A stretch of DNA of 64,000 nucleotides, taken from contig NC_063150.1 of NCBI RefSeq assembly GCF_020921035.1, forward strand, positions 5,270,001 through 5,334,000, written 5' to 3'. A program made the translations under genes and the position numbers. Origin of the DNA: Rhodamnia argentea (taxonomy: Eukaryota > Streptophyta > Magnoliopsida > Myrtales > Myrtaceae). Positions 25,979 to 37,439 of this stretch are shown in pieces. Under the pieces are notes generated by a model. It was not told the origin of the DNA, ran no database searches, and worked only from the letters and a program-made list of their open reading frames with translations. The first letter of the stretch is position 1. Every line of letters starts with the position of its first letter.

Positions 25979-26345
25979 ACAAGTCTAAGGATAATTTTCC
26001 AAAGGTCTTAAATCTATTGTACAACAGTTAATTTAGTCCTAAACTTTTTGAAAATTTTTCAGTTTAGTCCTAAGCATTTTTTTATGATATTCAATCCTAA
26101 ATCTTTTGAAGATTTGCCAACTTAGCCTTAAACCTATCATTTGACTATTTGGTCAGAATGACTACATTGACAAATCGTAAAAAGATTTATGACTAAATTA
26201 GCAAATCGTTAAAAGGTTTAGAACTATATTGATAAATCGTCAAAAAGTTTAGAATTAAATTGGGACAATTGAAATGTTTAAGGATGAATTGGTATCTGTA
26301 TAATAGGTTTATAATTTTTTTTAAATAATTTTTCCCATAAGTCTA
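25979..26345. mobile_element. Inverted-repeat (MULE-like) non-autonomous element with near-perfect 9-bp target duplication
   Basis: Arms rich in 'ttagtcctaaactttttga' on the left and its reverse complement-like 'aaaaagtttagaattaaa' on the right fold around a centre near 26150. The element runs AGGATAATTTTCC (25988) to ATTTTTCCC (26336). Flanks are ACAAGTCTA (25979-25987) and ATAAGTCTA (26337-26345), eight of nine bases equal. There is no coding capacity. Confidence 0.6.
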
Positions 26346-27363
26346 GGCACCTTTGATAATCGAATCCATAGGACCTTTCTAAGAGACAATGCACGAGATA
26401 GTTATGTTGCTATCCTCATTGTTAGGGTGTGCCATGCTTTGATTCAACGGTTGACATGAACCTATAGATGAAAAGTTTCCTACTCACAAGGTATAATTAC
26501 TATCTCTCGAAGCCTTCAAATTGTAAGTTTAAATTTAAGTGAGAGGGAGAAAAGGGACAATTTCTTTTTTTTTTTATTAATCATTTGTGGGGGTGGGGGG
26601 GAAGTGAAGAACTTCAGCAAAATCACATATGTTGGGGAATCTAATCACTTGTTAAAAGAACCTAAATCAAACCACATTGGGCAATTTGCATTCCTATGAT
26701 TGGAAACTATCAACCAAAAGGAGAGGGAGTGTCTCAATAGGGAACTCCTTCAAAATTGGATATGTTGGGGATGGATTTGTTACCATCTATCTTCAAAGAA
26801 GAGAATGGACCTCTTTCCTAAGATTGAACAGGTGTTTCAAAGAAAACACAATCAATTACCTTCTCCGGCTATCGTCTTGCAATAAAAAGAAAACGGAAAA
26901 ACAGATTGCATTCTTTTAAAAGACTGTATGAAAAGACGTCTCTCATATTCAACAGCATGAAGTAACGCAAATATATCGATGAAAATTAGATTTATAATCA
27001 AATAAAAAGAGTTATAAAGAAATTCGGCATCCATACGACATGTCAAGAAATCGATTTAGTCGATTTAGTCAAACTCCCCTTAAGTTAGGCAATTTACCTC
27101 CATAATCCCAATCTTTATTAACCAGCTTATTCCGGAAACCATATCAGTAAATCCATAATTAAGATACCGCACGTGGCAAAACCTCATTGGCGTTTGAGAA
27201 AAAGTGGGAAATTAATTGATTGATTGCCTAATAAATAGCACGTATAACAGTAACACCCTCTGCATGCACTCTATTTGTCTCCTCCATAACGCCCCTTCTC
27301 TCTCCTCTCTGGTCTCCTCCTTCGTCTTCCTCCTCCTTCTCTGTCCAGACACATCGTAACGCC

Positions 27364-27385
27364 ACTCTCTCTCTCTCTCTCTCTC
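27364..27385. repeat. (CT)n microsatellite in 5' leader
   Basis: Uninterrupted CT run about 30 bases upstream of the ERD2-like start codon. Confidence 0.9.
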
Positions 27386-27411
27386 GCTTCTGTGGAAAAA
27401 GAAAAAGAAAG

Positions 27412-29762
27412 ATGGAGAAGAAGAAGAATTTGCCGGTGGTGGTTGGGTGGATGAGGAGGCAACCCATGAAGGTGAAGGTCTTGGTGGTGGTGGGCCTCAT
27501 GGCGGCTTGCTTGTTGGCCCTCAAGCTCACGGTGAAGAACCACAGCCATTTCTTCGTAGCCTCCGAGCTCAGCCATGCGGCTGGGCTTCTCGTGCTCGGG
27601 TACAAGCTCATCCGCCAAAGGACTTGCTCCGGTACAGCTCTTCTTGTTTTTCTCCTCCTCTTTTCCATGCTCTGTTTTTAGCTCTGGAATCCCTTTTGTT
27701 TTTCCCTTTTCCCTTGAGTTCATTCCTCTGTTTAATGCGGATTAATTTTCGTTTTCTTGACTTTTGGCCGAGTGAATTAGGCAGATGTCGATTCGGTTTG
27801 CATTAATCGTTTGGACCATGCATCCGGAATTCGGCTAGTGTCCGAGATGCAGTAGGTCTTCTAGGCAGGGCTATGGAGATATCGTAAATCGGAAATTTGT
27901 TATATAGATCAGTTATGTGCATTATTTTCCCTTCGAAGCTATGATCCAAATCTGAGATTTGGTTGATTTAGGATGCATTCGCTTGGTCCGTGCGATAATT
28001 CCTATCTCGAAAGGATTACCCAATGATTTCATTCATGCAAGCTTGAGGCCTCCTTTAGGGGGTTAGTCCTGCAATCTAGAACAAGTAGATTAAGCCTTGT
28101 GGGATTTGCTTCCTCTCTGGATTCAAATTTTGCTCGAAGGTCCACTTTTCGCTGCCTTAAACCCGTGGTTGTTCTTTGAAAAAGTCAACTGCAATGCATC
28201 GATGCAACGGCAAGGAATGAATCTTATTGGGACTTAGTCATTCGGTGACTCCTTGTGGTTGGCAATGTCCCCAGGGACATAGCATAATCGACAATAACAT
28301 GGCTTTGCTGTTCGAAAACGGTTTGTGGAATGCAATTAGCTCGATGTTGCCGATGTGATAATGGTCCACACCAATAAGAATTAGAAGGTTAAGATTTGTT
28401 ATAGGGGGAAATGTTCCTTATATGTCGGTAATTAGCACAGATCGAAGTTCAGTAATTGGAAGCTGGGCTTCTTCTCTCCACAGAGGAATTTAATTTATGT
28501 TCTATGTACTAGCATAATTAATGTTAGGAAATGGAGATAGGTAGGACAGTCATCGAGAAAATGGTGGTGTATACGCTGCTCGTCATGAAAGTGGCCGTGG
28601 CGTGGTGATCAGTACTCTAACCCGAACATTACATGGATCTCCTAATTCTATTCTCATTGACTTCTTTTCAGGCCTGTCTCTAAAGACTCAAGAACTCACG
28701 GCTATCTTCCTCGTGGCAAGATTTATCTCTAGTACCATCACCGAACAGAACATCCATACCGTGTTGGATTTCATTACCCTCGCATCGACCACATGGGTCA
28801 TCTACATGATGCGAGTCAAGTTGAAAGCAAGTTATGCGAAGGATCTAGACAATTTTCCTATATATTACGTGGTAAGTATATAGAATACATCGGCGAAGTA
28901 CATCACATCCGATGTTGCTGCTTTGTGCTTGATTAGTAGCGTGTTCTTAACTTGAACGTAGAAGAAATTTGCTGCTAGTGATAACATAGCGTGCTTCGGC
29001 ATTCTGCTTGTCAGGTGGCGCCTTGCATCGTCCTTGCCGTCCTAATTCATCCTTACATTCCCAAGACTCGCTACATCGAGATCATATTTGCATTTTGCGT
29101 TTACGCAGAAGCTTTGTCTGTGCTGCCTCAGCTTCGGCTAATGCAAAATATGAAGGTCGATTTATTCATGTTGCCGTAGTTTAACGTGCTCCGGATCGGA
29201 TCACGAGTTTTCTCATTCATGTCTTTCTCAAGATGGTTTTCAGATGATCGAGCCATTCACGGCCCACTACGTTTTCGCTCTGGGGGTTGCGAGATTCATG
29301 GCCTGGGCTCATTGGATCATTCAGGTCAGCTTTGTTTCTCGTATCAAACGACAACCTAGGAAAAAGTATTCTCGTGTAGTTCTTAGCTTCCGGTCCGGAA
29401 TGTCTCATTTAGAGTTTAGAACGGCGAAAATGACTTCATTGTTTACATGACGTTTTGCGAACACATATGCGCAGACTATCGACACACGGGGGGCGTATTT
29501 TTACATGATTGGGAGCGGCTCGTTCTGGTTCCTGGCGATCTTCCTCGCCGAAATCGTGCAGTCGTTCATCTTGGTCGATTTTTGCTACTACTACATCAAG
29601 AGGTATGCTTGTTTCGCAGCTGTTTTCTGCTATTATTTCCTAGTTTTATTTGAGCAATCTCTACAATTCTCTGTCTCTTTTCTTTTGAATTTGGATGACA
29701 AAAGTTTCTTCTGTGATTCCAGTTTTATGGAAGGCCAAATGGTGATGACGATGCCAGTCTAG
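27412..29762 (+). CDS. ER lumen protein-retaining receptor (ERD2)-like family protein, 6 exons, 269 aa
   Basis: Exons 27412-27631, 28672-28871, 29015-29155, 29244-29324, 29475-29602 and 29723-29762 join in phase and end in TAG. The protein is almost wholly membrane: seven hydrophobic segments, including VLVVVGLMAACLLALKL, PCIVLAVLIHPYIP and FWFLAIFLAEIVQSFILV. Family blocks include CSGLSLKTQELTAIFLVARF, YAEALSVLPQLRLMQ and the end FCYYYIKSFMEGQ. True HDEL receptors are about 215 aa; this one has an N-terminal extension of about 50 residues beginning MEKKKNLPVVVGW and belongs to the longer ERD2-like class. Canonical ERD2 returns HDEL-bearing proteins from Golgi to ER; whether the long class binds HDEL is not known to me. 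Confidence 0.92.
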
Positions 29763-29984
29763 AAATTTTCAGGTGGCTCAAGCTTTTATACTTTGATCTT
29801 GAGAGGCAATTTCTTTCTTTCTTTCTTTTCTGTCTTTTTCCTTGACCAAGTGAGACTTAGCTACCTCTTCACTGTACTTCGTGTCCGAAACTAGATTTTG
29901 AGAATCGATTGACCTGTCTATGTACTTTATTTTTTTTTTAGGACTTAAGAGTTACGGCGAATCGAGCCTTGTTATCCATCCCTC

Positions 29985-30740
29985 CAAACTCGACTCGACT
30001 CGGTTTGATCATCAAACCTGGCTTAAGCTCAGCTCTCAAATTCGAGTCATATTTATGCATAGATACGTAAAATGTATCAGCTCCTTAAAAGACACGATGA
30101 CTATTCGTGAGTAGCTCGGACTTGTCTCAATGATTATTCGAGATCGACTAGCCCATTTTCAACCCAAGCTCAAGTTCAAGTTGGGCAAATATCTTGTCTG
30201 AGTTAAGTTTGAGTTTATTAATATTTAGCTGGATAAGCTCGCGAGCCAAATCAAGCTTTGATTATTGATTATTTTTTTCAAACACGTTAATACTCACAAA
30301 ATAGATAAAATATACTTGAAATTCCATGACTTGTGAGCTAGTATGACTCGAGCTTGAATTTTGTTTGGAAATTAATTGTAATTTAGGCTTCTTTTTTTTT
30401 TTTTGTTATAGAAAACGAATAGTTCAAAAAATATATTTTTTAAAATAATCGCTTATATCTCTTATAAAAATGAATGTGTGCATAATATTTTCATCGCTCA
30501 AAAAAATATCTGAACATAAATTATTGGCGATAATGAAAATATTTTTCATTGGTTGACTATTTTAAGATATACAAGCGATCATTTTTAGGAAAATATTTTC
30601 CAAATCATCTATTTTTATCCAAATAAACATAGCTTTGATCAAGCTCGAGCGAGAAATTGATACTCGATCGAGCTCTGCATATAAAAGTTGGGTCGAGTTT
30701 AAGTGAGGCATTTTATCGAGTCGACTCGGCTCGATTACAT
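29985..30740. repeat. Degenerate transposon-like block with ACTCGACTCG-type ends
   Basis: The left edge reads 'actcgactcgactcggttt' (about 29989) and the right edge 'tcgagtcgactcggctcgat' (about 30716), which are inverted relative to each other. Between them are many 'gagctcgg/ctcgagc' variants and a nested MITE. No ORF of note is present. Confidence 0.5.
30408..30622. mobile_element. Nested MITE with arms of about 90 bp
   Basis: The left arm (about 30408-30494, containing 'ataatcgcttatatct') is the imperfect reverse complement of the right arm (about 30536-30622, containing 'gatatacaagcgatca'). The spacer is about 40 bp. It would fold into a long hairpin; it is AT-rich and non-coding. Confidence 0.6.
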
Positions 30741-32129
30741 CTAAGGCAGGGCAATCGAATTCGATTGAAAACAGGGTCGTGCGGGCCACCCATGGCCTCT
30801 ACCCTAATTGGGCCTTAGCAGAGTCAAAAGCCCATTGGCCCCATTGGGCCCTCCCAGGCCCTACTTTTTCTTCTTTGGATTCAGCCTTTGAGGCCGTGTG
30901 CGGGACACAGAGGCCCAATAATAAAAATATTTTGGGGCCCAAAGGGCCCAAAAGATTTGAACGACCGGAAAAAAGAAACACTCCGCTATGAATTGGCTCC
31001 CTCCCCTTGTCATTTTTATCGTTCGTCAATCTCTCTAAGAACCTTTTGTCAATTTCATGTTTTTCCTTTCTCCTTTCAACGATTTAACCTCGTTCTAGAT
31101 ATCACCATGAATAACTAAACAACTATTGCTCCCGAACATTCCAACTCAATTAAAAAAGGTTTTTTTTTTTTTTGGTTGGGGGGTCAAAACTCAATTCGGA
31201 CTTCACCTTGTAAAAGTCGTGCAAATTATTCATTGAGTTTCGTGACGACATCATCAAACTCCCATTCTAGCAACAAGCTAGATTGGACAACGACAAGGCA
31301 CAAACAGCGCAACTCCACTCTAGCAACACAGCCAGATTGGAAGGATTACAAATACAAGAAGTTAAAGAAGGCATGCAATTGGGAGACGAGCATGCCGACA
31401 ACAAGCCAGATTAGTCCCGCCGTGATTGATAAATATGTGTTACTATTCATAATACTTGTGATTGAGATTGCACCGTTATTACTATTACTCGCCAACTTCT
31501 CAAGTCCCTCTACCGACCTTGTACTTCAACACTCATAGTGGATTTATCGGTATCCCGCCGTTATTACGACAAGATTGGAGCTTTCTTGAAACCTTTAGGG
31601 ATTTCTTTCGGGTTTTCGGCGATGTAACCGATGTATGGTTCTTGTACATAGATGTCGGTTAAATTAGCGAATAAAGAGGCCGGTTCCTCCTTCAATGAAA
31701 CAGCACGAGTCATGAAAGTCAAATTACTCAAATATAACGAGGACTTTCTACTTTTTCTTGGTGTCCCCTCTTACATATTACCAAAAATTTTGGGTTGGAC
31801 TAGAATATCCAAGAGGAGCAGATATTGCTAATATCGATGGATTTGACTCCACAATTTAGATGTTACATATGCTAGTCAATTATGTAAGGTAGTTGTTGTT
31901 TCATGACAAGAAGAACACCCTACGATGTTTCGCTAATACTTTGTTTTCGTTTCTCTTAGTGACCCGCCGTTGTCTACGTTACCATTGGTGTTATACACAA
32001 TCCTAATCATCCTAAAACATTATCGTATTTGCATTTTTGTAATTGCAATTTATAAAATCAACTTATAGCGTAATTCTGGATTTTCTTTGAAAAATTTTCA
32101 AAGAAGTTTCGTGCCAATCGTTTGCGGAC

Positions 32130-32745
32130 ACGTAGTCACCTTAATTACACCCTTTTACTTAAAATGTCGACCGAAAGAGTTTCTCGGGACTCCTCGTCAC
32201 CTCCACGTATCAAATCCCCAAGGATTCCCATCCCCGACACCTTTCGTTATCCAAACAGCTCAACCCACGTGCGCTCCACCGTTCAGATGCCGACACGTGG
32301 GACTCCAGCGAACTCCCGCTCCACGTCACCAACCGGGAGGCGGGGCCCACCTGCCCGTCGCCCCGATGCTCCACACAAAGGCAAACGTGGCCTGTAAATC
32401 AGACGTACGGCGATTCTCTTTGGCCGGAGACGTGGAGATCCGGGGGGCACCAGATATCCCTCCACGTGGCGGGCCCCCTCGCTTCCCGTCCTCAAAAGGA
32501 AAGAAGAAGATTCCCCCTCCCGAACAGCGTCGGTAAGAAAAACAGAAGAAGCCCTTCCCCGCCATGCACCCGGCCACGTGTCGCCGCGACCTCGACCCTC
32601 CATCGGCGCAGGACACGTGTCCGCCCAGGGAGGGAAGGAGATCCAACTTGCGTCTATGGAAATTCTTATTAGCTGTCAACGAGGATTCAGTGGGGCTGCC
32701 TTATTTATCTCGCAACGCACCCTCGCCCGTCGGTTCCGACACGTG
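32130..32745 (+). promoter_or_regulatory. Dense ACGT / G-box (ABRE-type) cluster upstream of the AFP gene
   Basis: Twelve ACGT cores occur in about 615 bp. Six are palindromic CACGTG (starting at 32266, 32294, 32463, 32575, 32614 and 32740), two are ACGTGG (32385, 32430), and others are at 32130, 32205, 32323 and 32403. About two or three would be expected by chance. ACGT cores of this type are bound by group-A bZIP factors such as ABI5/ABF and by other G-box factors. A TATA-like TTATTTAT lies near 32700. Inference: ABA- or stress-responsive control of the AFP gene. Confidence 0.7.
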
Positions 32746-32917
32746 TCGCACTGTCCCGGCTCCCTCCGTCGCTATTATTACTCCCTACGAAGAGCTTAAC
32801 GTTGTCCCAAAAAGAAAATCGCGAGACAAAGACCGAGTGAACGTTTCATCCTCTTCTTCTTCCTTTGTTGCTTGTATACCTTGCGAAGGAAAAGGTAGAA
32901 AGGTATCGCCTTTGTCC

Positions 32918-34542
32918 ATGTTTGAGGCTGATACGATGATCGAGATCATGGGCGCGACCGAGTTGGGGTTGAAAGAGGAAAAGCTCGAGGACCTAGAGCT
33001 CGATTTGGTTTTGTCGATCGGAGGTTCGTATGGGAAATCGGAGAAAGCGAGAGAGCCCGTCAAAGGTCTCGCCTTTGAGAGCTCATTGGGGTCGAACGGC
33101 GAGGACTCGGGAGGAGCTCGAAAGGATCGGACTGTTTCTGCCGAATTGACGGGATCGGATCTTGAGACGGGCGGGTCGGGGTCGGACCCGAATAGAAAGC
33201 GGGCAATGCAGGCTATGAGGAGGTTCGAGGCGAAGAAGAAGAGAGAGGAGAAGCGGCGGAGGAACAACGCTGGAAGATCCGACCCGGTTGGTGAACCCGC
33301 TCCGAAAAAGGTGGAGGAGGAGGGCGTGGATGTGGAACCGGGCGCTGAGGGAGCGGCGGCCACTGCTCATCCCGTGTGCCCGCCCTACCTGGTGGTGCCG
33401 GTGCAGTTCCCGTACGGTCCTTTCGTGAACGGGTACGGGTTCCCTTACTGGGTCCCGGGTCCGGGCAAGAGCGATGGGGTTTGGGAGTTGGGGCAAATTG
33501 CCTCGGACCAGAGTAGCAGCGGGAAGAAAACGGCGTCCTCGAATGGGTCGCAAGTGTGCAGCTCTTCTGGTGTCTCCGATTGCCAGCGTTGTTCTCCGCG
33601 CCAAGGTACTGTCTTTTGGACTTGTTCTTGGTAATAGAAATTAAAGTTTAATTCCCTGGTCTGTTGATGATTTGTTAGTATTTTATTTGAAATCAGCTAG
33701 ACAAAGGTTGCTCGGTTTTTTTTTCCCCTGGGATTCTCTGTTGTCTGATGTCTTGTAAGTACAACTCTGCTTGGCGTTTGCCACAGAGAGGAAGGGGATG
33801 AACGTGTCTATTGCATTACCAATCTCGTGAGTTGATAGTGTCCTGTCATTCATGTATCTAGGAAGTTGATGTTTGATATAGGTTGGCTGGTCGGAATAGT
33901 TTCCGTATTGATCGAAACAAAAACGGATCCTTTTCAGTCTCCCGGCGCAGGCCTAATTTGCATCGGCTCGCCACACCGCACAACTCCGTTTTTGCTACTG
34001 AGCGACACTGATAATCTATCCTTTGATCTTTCGCAGGTGGCACTGGCTGCGATGCCAAAAACTGTTCCACTGCAAGCAGCAGAAAGAGACGGTTGCCCAA
34101 GCGGAACTCTCCCCGCCATCCATCAGAATCTGCTGAAGTCACGGACGAGGCAATGAACCTATCCGATGAGAAAGCTGATTCCACAAGCCCTACCAGGTCA
34201 GCGGACCCAACTAAACCGAAAGAAGATGCTGGTTCAGAAACCCAAGGCGTACCTCAAAATCCCGATGGAGAATGCGTGGACCCAAGGTCTGCTTCGCCCA
34301 ACGGAGGCAGCGGAAAGCCTCCGAGGCCTTCACATCCTCTCCTTCAGATGCCGCGCGTTTCGACAACAGGAAGCGGCCCGAACGGCAAGACAGTCAACGG
34401 GTTCCTGCACAGGTACACGAAGGCGGAGGTCAGCATTGTTTGCACCTGCCATGGATTCTCTTTCTCGCCGGCCGAGTTCGTGGAGCATGCTGGAGGCACC
34501 GATGTATCGCATCCTCTCAGACACATCACCATGGTACCTTAG
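32918..34542 (+). CDS. Ninja-family / ABI5-binding protein (AFP) transcriptional repressor, 397 aa
   Basis: Exons 32918-33605 and 34037-34542 join in phase. Three family regions are seen: an EAR-type repression motif LELDLVLSIGG at about residues 26-36; the basic B region RKRAMQAMRRFEAKKKREEK at 93-112; and the C-terminal domain from about 339, with TTGSGPNGKTVNGFLHRY, VCTCHGFSFSPAEFVEHAGG and HPLRHITMVP. A basic NLS-like RKRR lies at 245-248. The HAGGTDVSHPLRHI ending fits the AFP branch rather than NINJA itself. Members recruit TOPLESS-type co-repressors through the EAR motif and bind ABI5 or related factors through the C domain, damping ABA (or jasmonate) responses in the nucleus. The frame is open upstream to an ATG at 32564, but that ATG lies inside the G-box cluster; I prefer 32918, or the Met codon at 32936. 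Confidence 0.92.
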
Positions 34543-36792
34543 ACACCTTTCTACGGATATGTTGGGGGTAACATAATGTTTATGTTCAAACTGTAGGCTT
34601 TTTCACCCACTTTTACATGTCCGTCTTCCTAGAAGCTGTATAGGTTAGATCTGCGACCGCGGGCATTTTAAGAGTGGCAAAACCGATGTAGAACTGAGCT
34701 CACGAGAATGTGAGCGATTCCGGGGAGGATATTGGTTTTGTATTTGTTCAACCTTTTCTTGGACTTCACTTCGAGGAGGATTTAGAAATGGAAGTAAGTT
34801 GTGAATAGCTTCCGTGCTCGCTCTGGAAGCAATTGAAAATGTATGTTGCTGCAATGTTTGGCCAAGCTTTCTCCTTTTGTTCAACCGGAGCTCCAAAAAT
34901 ATCGGGTTTGGGTTGTCTCCGCGACCATGATTGACTGCATGATGTCGCGGACATAAGATGGGACGATACGGGCCGGACTGATTTGGCTTTCGGATCCAGT
35001 TTTAAGCAGCTGTGTGACGAAGTAACTGACTGCAGGTACGAGAAGAAAGATCAACAGGCTTCACGTACCTGGAGCATTTGATCAGGCTAATAGCTTCCCA
35101 GCGTCGGTGGATTGATGACTCAATGCAAATGTATGTCTGACCTGATTTGTGGCAAGATATTGCTGCAATCTTTTGTCCATTTTACGAAGAAACTTACGAA
35201 AGCCAGCTTCAGCAGCTGACCTTTCTGTTATGGCTCATGAATGTGCAGTTTGGCATTACCTTCCCCTAGTGTCCGCATGAATTTATTCTTCTCACGCATG
35301 CAGAACTAAGCAACAAGGCATGTTTTGCACTGCGATTATGTCAATCCTTGTTGCCTGGATCGTACTTCATTGATCAAAACCGTGGTACGATGACGGTAGG
35401 TTCACTTTGATCGTGTAGTTAGAATCAGGCATTACTCTCTTAACTATAGTGAAGATAATATGGATATTCAATTGATTAGCTATGAAATACCACTAACTGC
35501 TTGTGTGCAGATGCATTGTCAATTAGCCACTTGCTCGGACATGGTGCTCTGAGTACCATGTTAAGCACGGTTTTCAAACTGTTTCTCGCCCGAATTGGAT
35601 TTGACAACGGAATCTCTTTTGGGATGATAAAGCTTGAGAAATACAGCCACTTTAATAGAACTTAATGTACACAAATTATGCCAGAATTTAATTGGCGACA
35701 AAGCTCGAGAACGTGAAAGATGCAACATCAGAGTATAATCAAGGATGCGGATTTGAAACTACATTTAAGAAACACGATGGAATTGAAACGACGATGTGAA
35801 CATTTCTCTTGCGATTATAGCTATGCTTCCCCATTTCCGAAAATCTTGTGTCCATGCTGCCGCGATGCCGTGATCTTGTCTTCGAGACGTGGCTCCGTTA
35901 AAATCACGTTTGGGTTACTCCACAACTCCATTGCTTTATTCAATAGTGGTTTGAAAAATCATGACTGCGTCCGGGCATCCTCCAACCTTCTCTTGGTGTC
36001 TCAATTTACAATCTATCGTCCCTTTTAATGGATATCCGTATCGACTATCGCTAACCATATGTCGTCGCATACGGACAACTTATTAATGGTCATCGATGTA
36101 CATCAACAATTCTTAGTGTTTCTGACAATAGGTCACGTGTTCAGTAATAGCTGGCGCTTTAGTCACGTGCCCTTTCATGTCGACGACCTGGTCAATTTTT
36201 GGTGCAAACAGAATCCTTTCAAGGTCTCATTTGAAAAATCTGCTCCGACCTTCACTCTGTGCTGTGCTCAAATTGGAATTTTGCATTTTACGAGGCCATG
36301 TTTAAGCCGGGCCACCATTGAGTGTGTTTTCAAGCGCTTCTATGATGCATCAGGTGTATCGTACGATATTACGAATGCGTCATCATAGTTAAGGAATTGG
36401 AGATTACAAATTGCATGCCTGGTACACGAATATTTTTTTATCATCTGGTAGTTTTTGCATGATGAAGCAAATCCAACTAATCATGAATGAACCATATATC
36501 AGATAAACAATTTCCCCACAAATTTTTTTGATGACACCTTCCGTATAAAGTGTCTTCTCTCAACACGTGGAGCTTCGCTCATACCTCGTAAAGACATTTC
36601 CTTTTGCATGATTGGCCTTGCAAGTTAGGCTCTTGATGAATTCTTCGTAAGTCAAACGTAATCCCTCCAAAAAAGAATGGCTCAGTCATGATTAGCTTCT
36701 CCTAAAATGTTTCACGACACCCTCCTTTATAACCATCTCGTATGAAACAACATCGGTGCTTCACTGAGAACATCCAACGAAAATCCCAGACC
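34543..36792. other. Intergenic between AFP and S-protein homologue genes
   Basis: AFP 3' UTR, then DNA with one recognisable feature: 35138-35310 resembles 37985-38215 and 45600-45772. Open frames at 35720-36028 and 36059-36388 have no recognisable domain and are not called. Confidence 0.5.
35138..35310. repeat. First copy of a dispersed S-protein-upstream-like sequence
   Basis: Shares, by eye, 'cagtttggcattaccttccc' with 'cggtttggcattttccttcc' in the second copy, and 'gaagaaacttac' plus 'gaactaagcaaca' with the third copy. Similarity is imperfect throughout. Confidence 0.5.
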
Positions 36793-37245
36793 ATGGCCTC
36801 GTTCGGCAACCACTTCTTCTTGGTCGCATCGCTCACCCTCATGTTCTCGGGCGGCGCGGCCCGCCTCATGATGAACGAAACCGGCGCCTGCGTAGACTTC
36901 GTGATCAGCCCTTTCAAGACCGTGGTGCAAGTGTTCAACCGCCTTTACGGCGTGAACTTTACGATTCACTGCAAGTCCAAGAACGACGACCTAGGGAGCT
37001 GCGTGGTCGGCCCCGATGGGAACTACCGGTTCAAGTTCCGGGCCAATTTCTGGGGCACCACGCTGTTTTTCTGCGGGGTTTCCTGGGCGAAAGGGTGGAT
37101 CGTGTTCGACATCTACTCGACCAAGAGAGACATCGGACGTTGCCAAACTTACTGCATGTGGGAAGTCCTTGGTGACGGCCTTTATGGTTACAGGCAGCAG
37201 GACAAGGTTTGTGACCTTAAACTCCCGTTCAAGGACAAGCCCTAA
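36793..37245 (+). CDS. S-protein homologue (plant self-incompatibility protein S1 family), 150 aa secreted
   Basis: Single exon. The start MASFGNHFFLVASLTLMF is preferred over an in-frame ATG 17 codons upstream because it places a signal peptide (about residues 1-23) at the N-terminus and has a good context (accATGG). The mature part shows family features: NFTIHCKSKNDDLG, a central W-rich strand region (FKFRANFWGTTLFFCGVSW) and conserved cysteines near residues 33, 60, 70, 116, 120 and 139. S1-family proteins are small secreted beta-sandwich proteins; the founding poppy member is a stigma self-incompatibility ligand, but most homologues have unknown roles. Upstream is a TATA-like tataac near 36728. 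It is the only intact member of a locally duplicated set. Confidence 0.88.
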   Translation: MASFGNHFFLVASLTLMFSGGAARLMMNETGACVDFVISPFKTVVQVFNRLYGVNFTIHCKSKNDDLGSCVVGPDGNYRFKFRANFWGTTLFFCGVSWAKGWIVFDIYSTKRDIGRCQTYCMWEVLGDGLYGYRQQDKVCDLKLPFKDKP

Positions 37246-37439
37246 TCTGATACTTTGATCATGTAATAAACATCCTCTCGCTTGGATGGTGATTAAGGTC
37301 GCTCTCGCTTGTGGAGAATCGCTCCTCCGCCGGTCTTTGTATCCATCGCTTAATGAAAAGCAAATCGACAGGGATTGTTCTTTCCCTCAATCTTGATCGT
37401 TCCTCAAATATTTACAATCGTAAATTTCCTTTACTTTTA
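37246..37439. other. Spacer after the S-protein homologue
   Basis: Presumed 3' UTR and spacer; nothing recognised before the AFP-like remnant. Confidence 0.4.

Larger units (their letters stand above)
25763..27411. other. Intergenic with an inverted-repeat element; promoter of the ERD2-like gene
   Basis: Contains the repeat element at 25979-26345, AT-rich sequence with no recognised gene at 26346-27200, and a CT-rich leader with a (CT)n run at 27364-27385 just upstream of the ERD2-like start codon. Confidence 0.6.
29763..32129. other. Intergenic, repeat-rich
   Basis: Holds the degenerate inverted-repeat block at 29985-30740. From 30760 to 32129 several short open frames exist but none shows a domain or codon pattern I can support. 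Confidence 0.5.

Noticed and set aside
31176-31538. 120-codon plus-strand frame with hydrophobic C-terminus
   Set aside because: No family signature and lies in repeat-rich spacer.
35720-36388. Two adjacent frames of about 100 codons
   Set aside because: No signal, no repeats, no recognisable motif and normal intergenic base composition.
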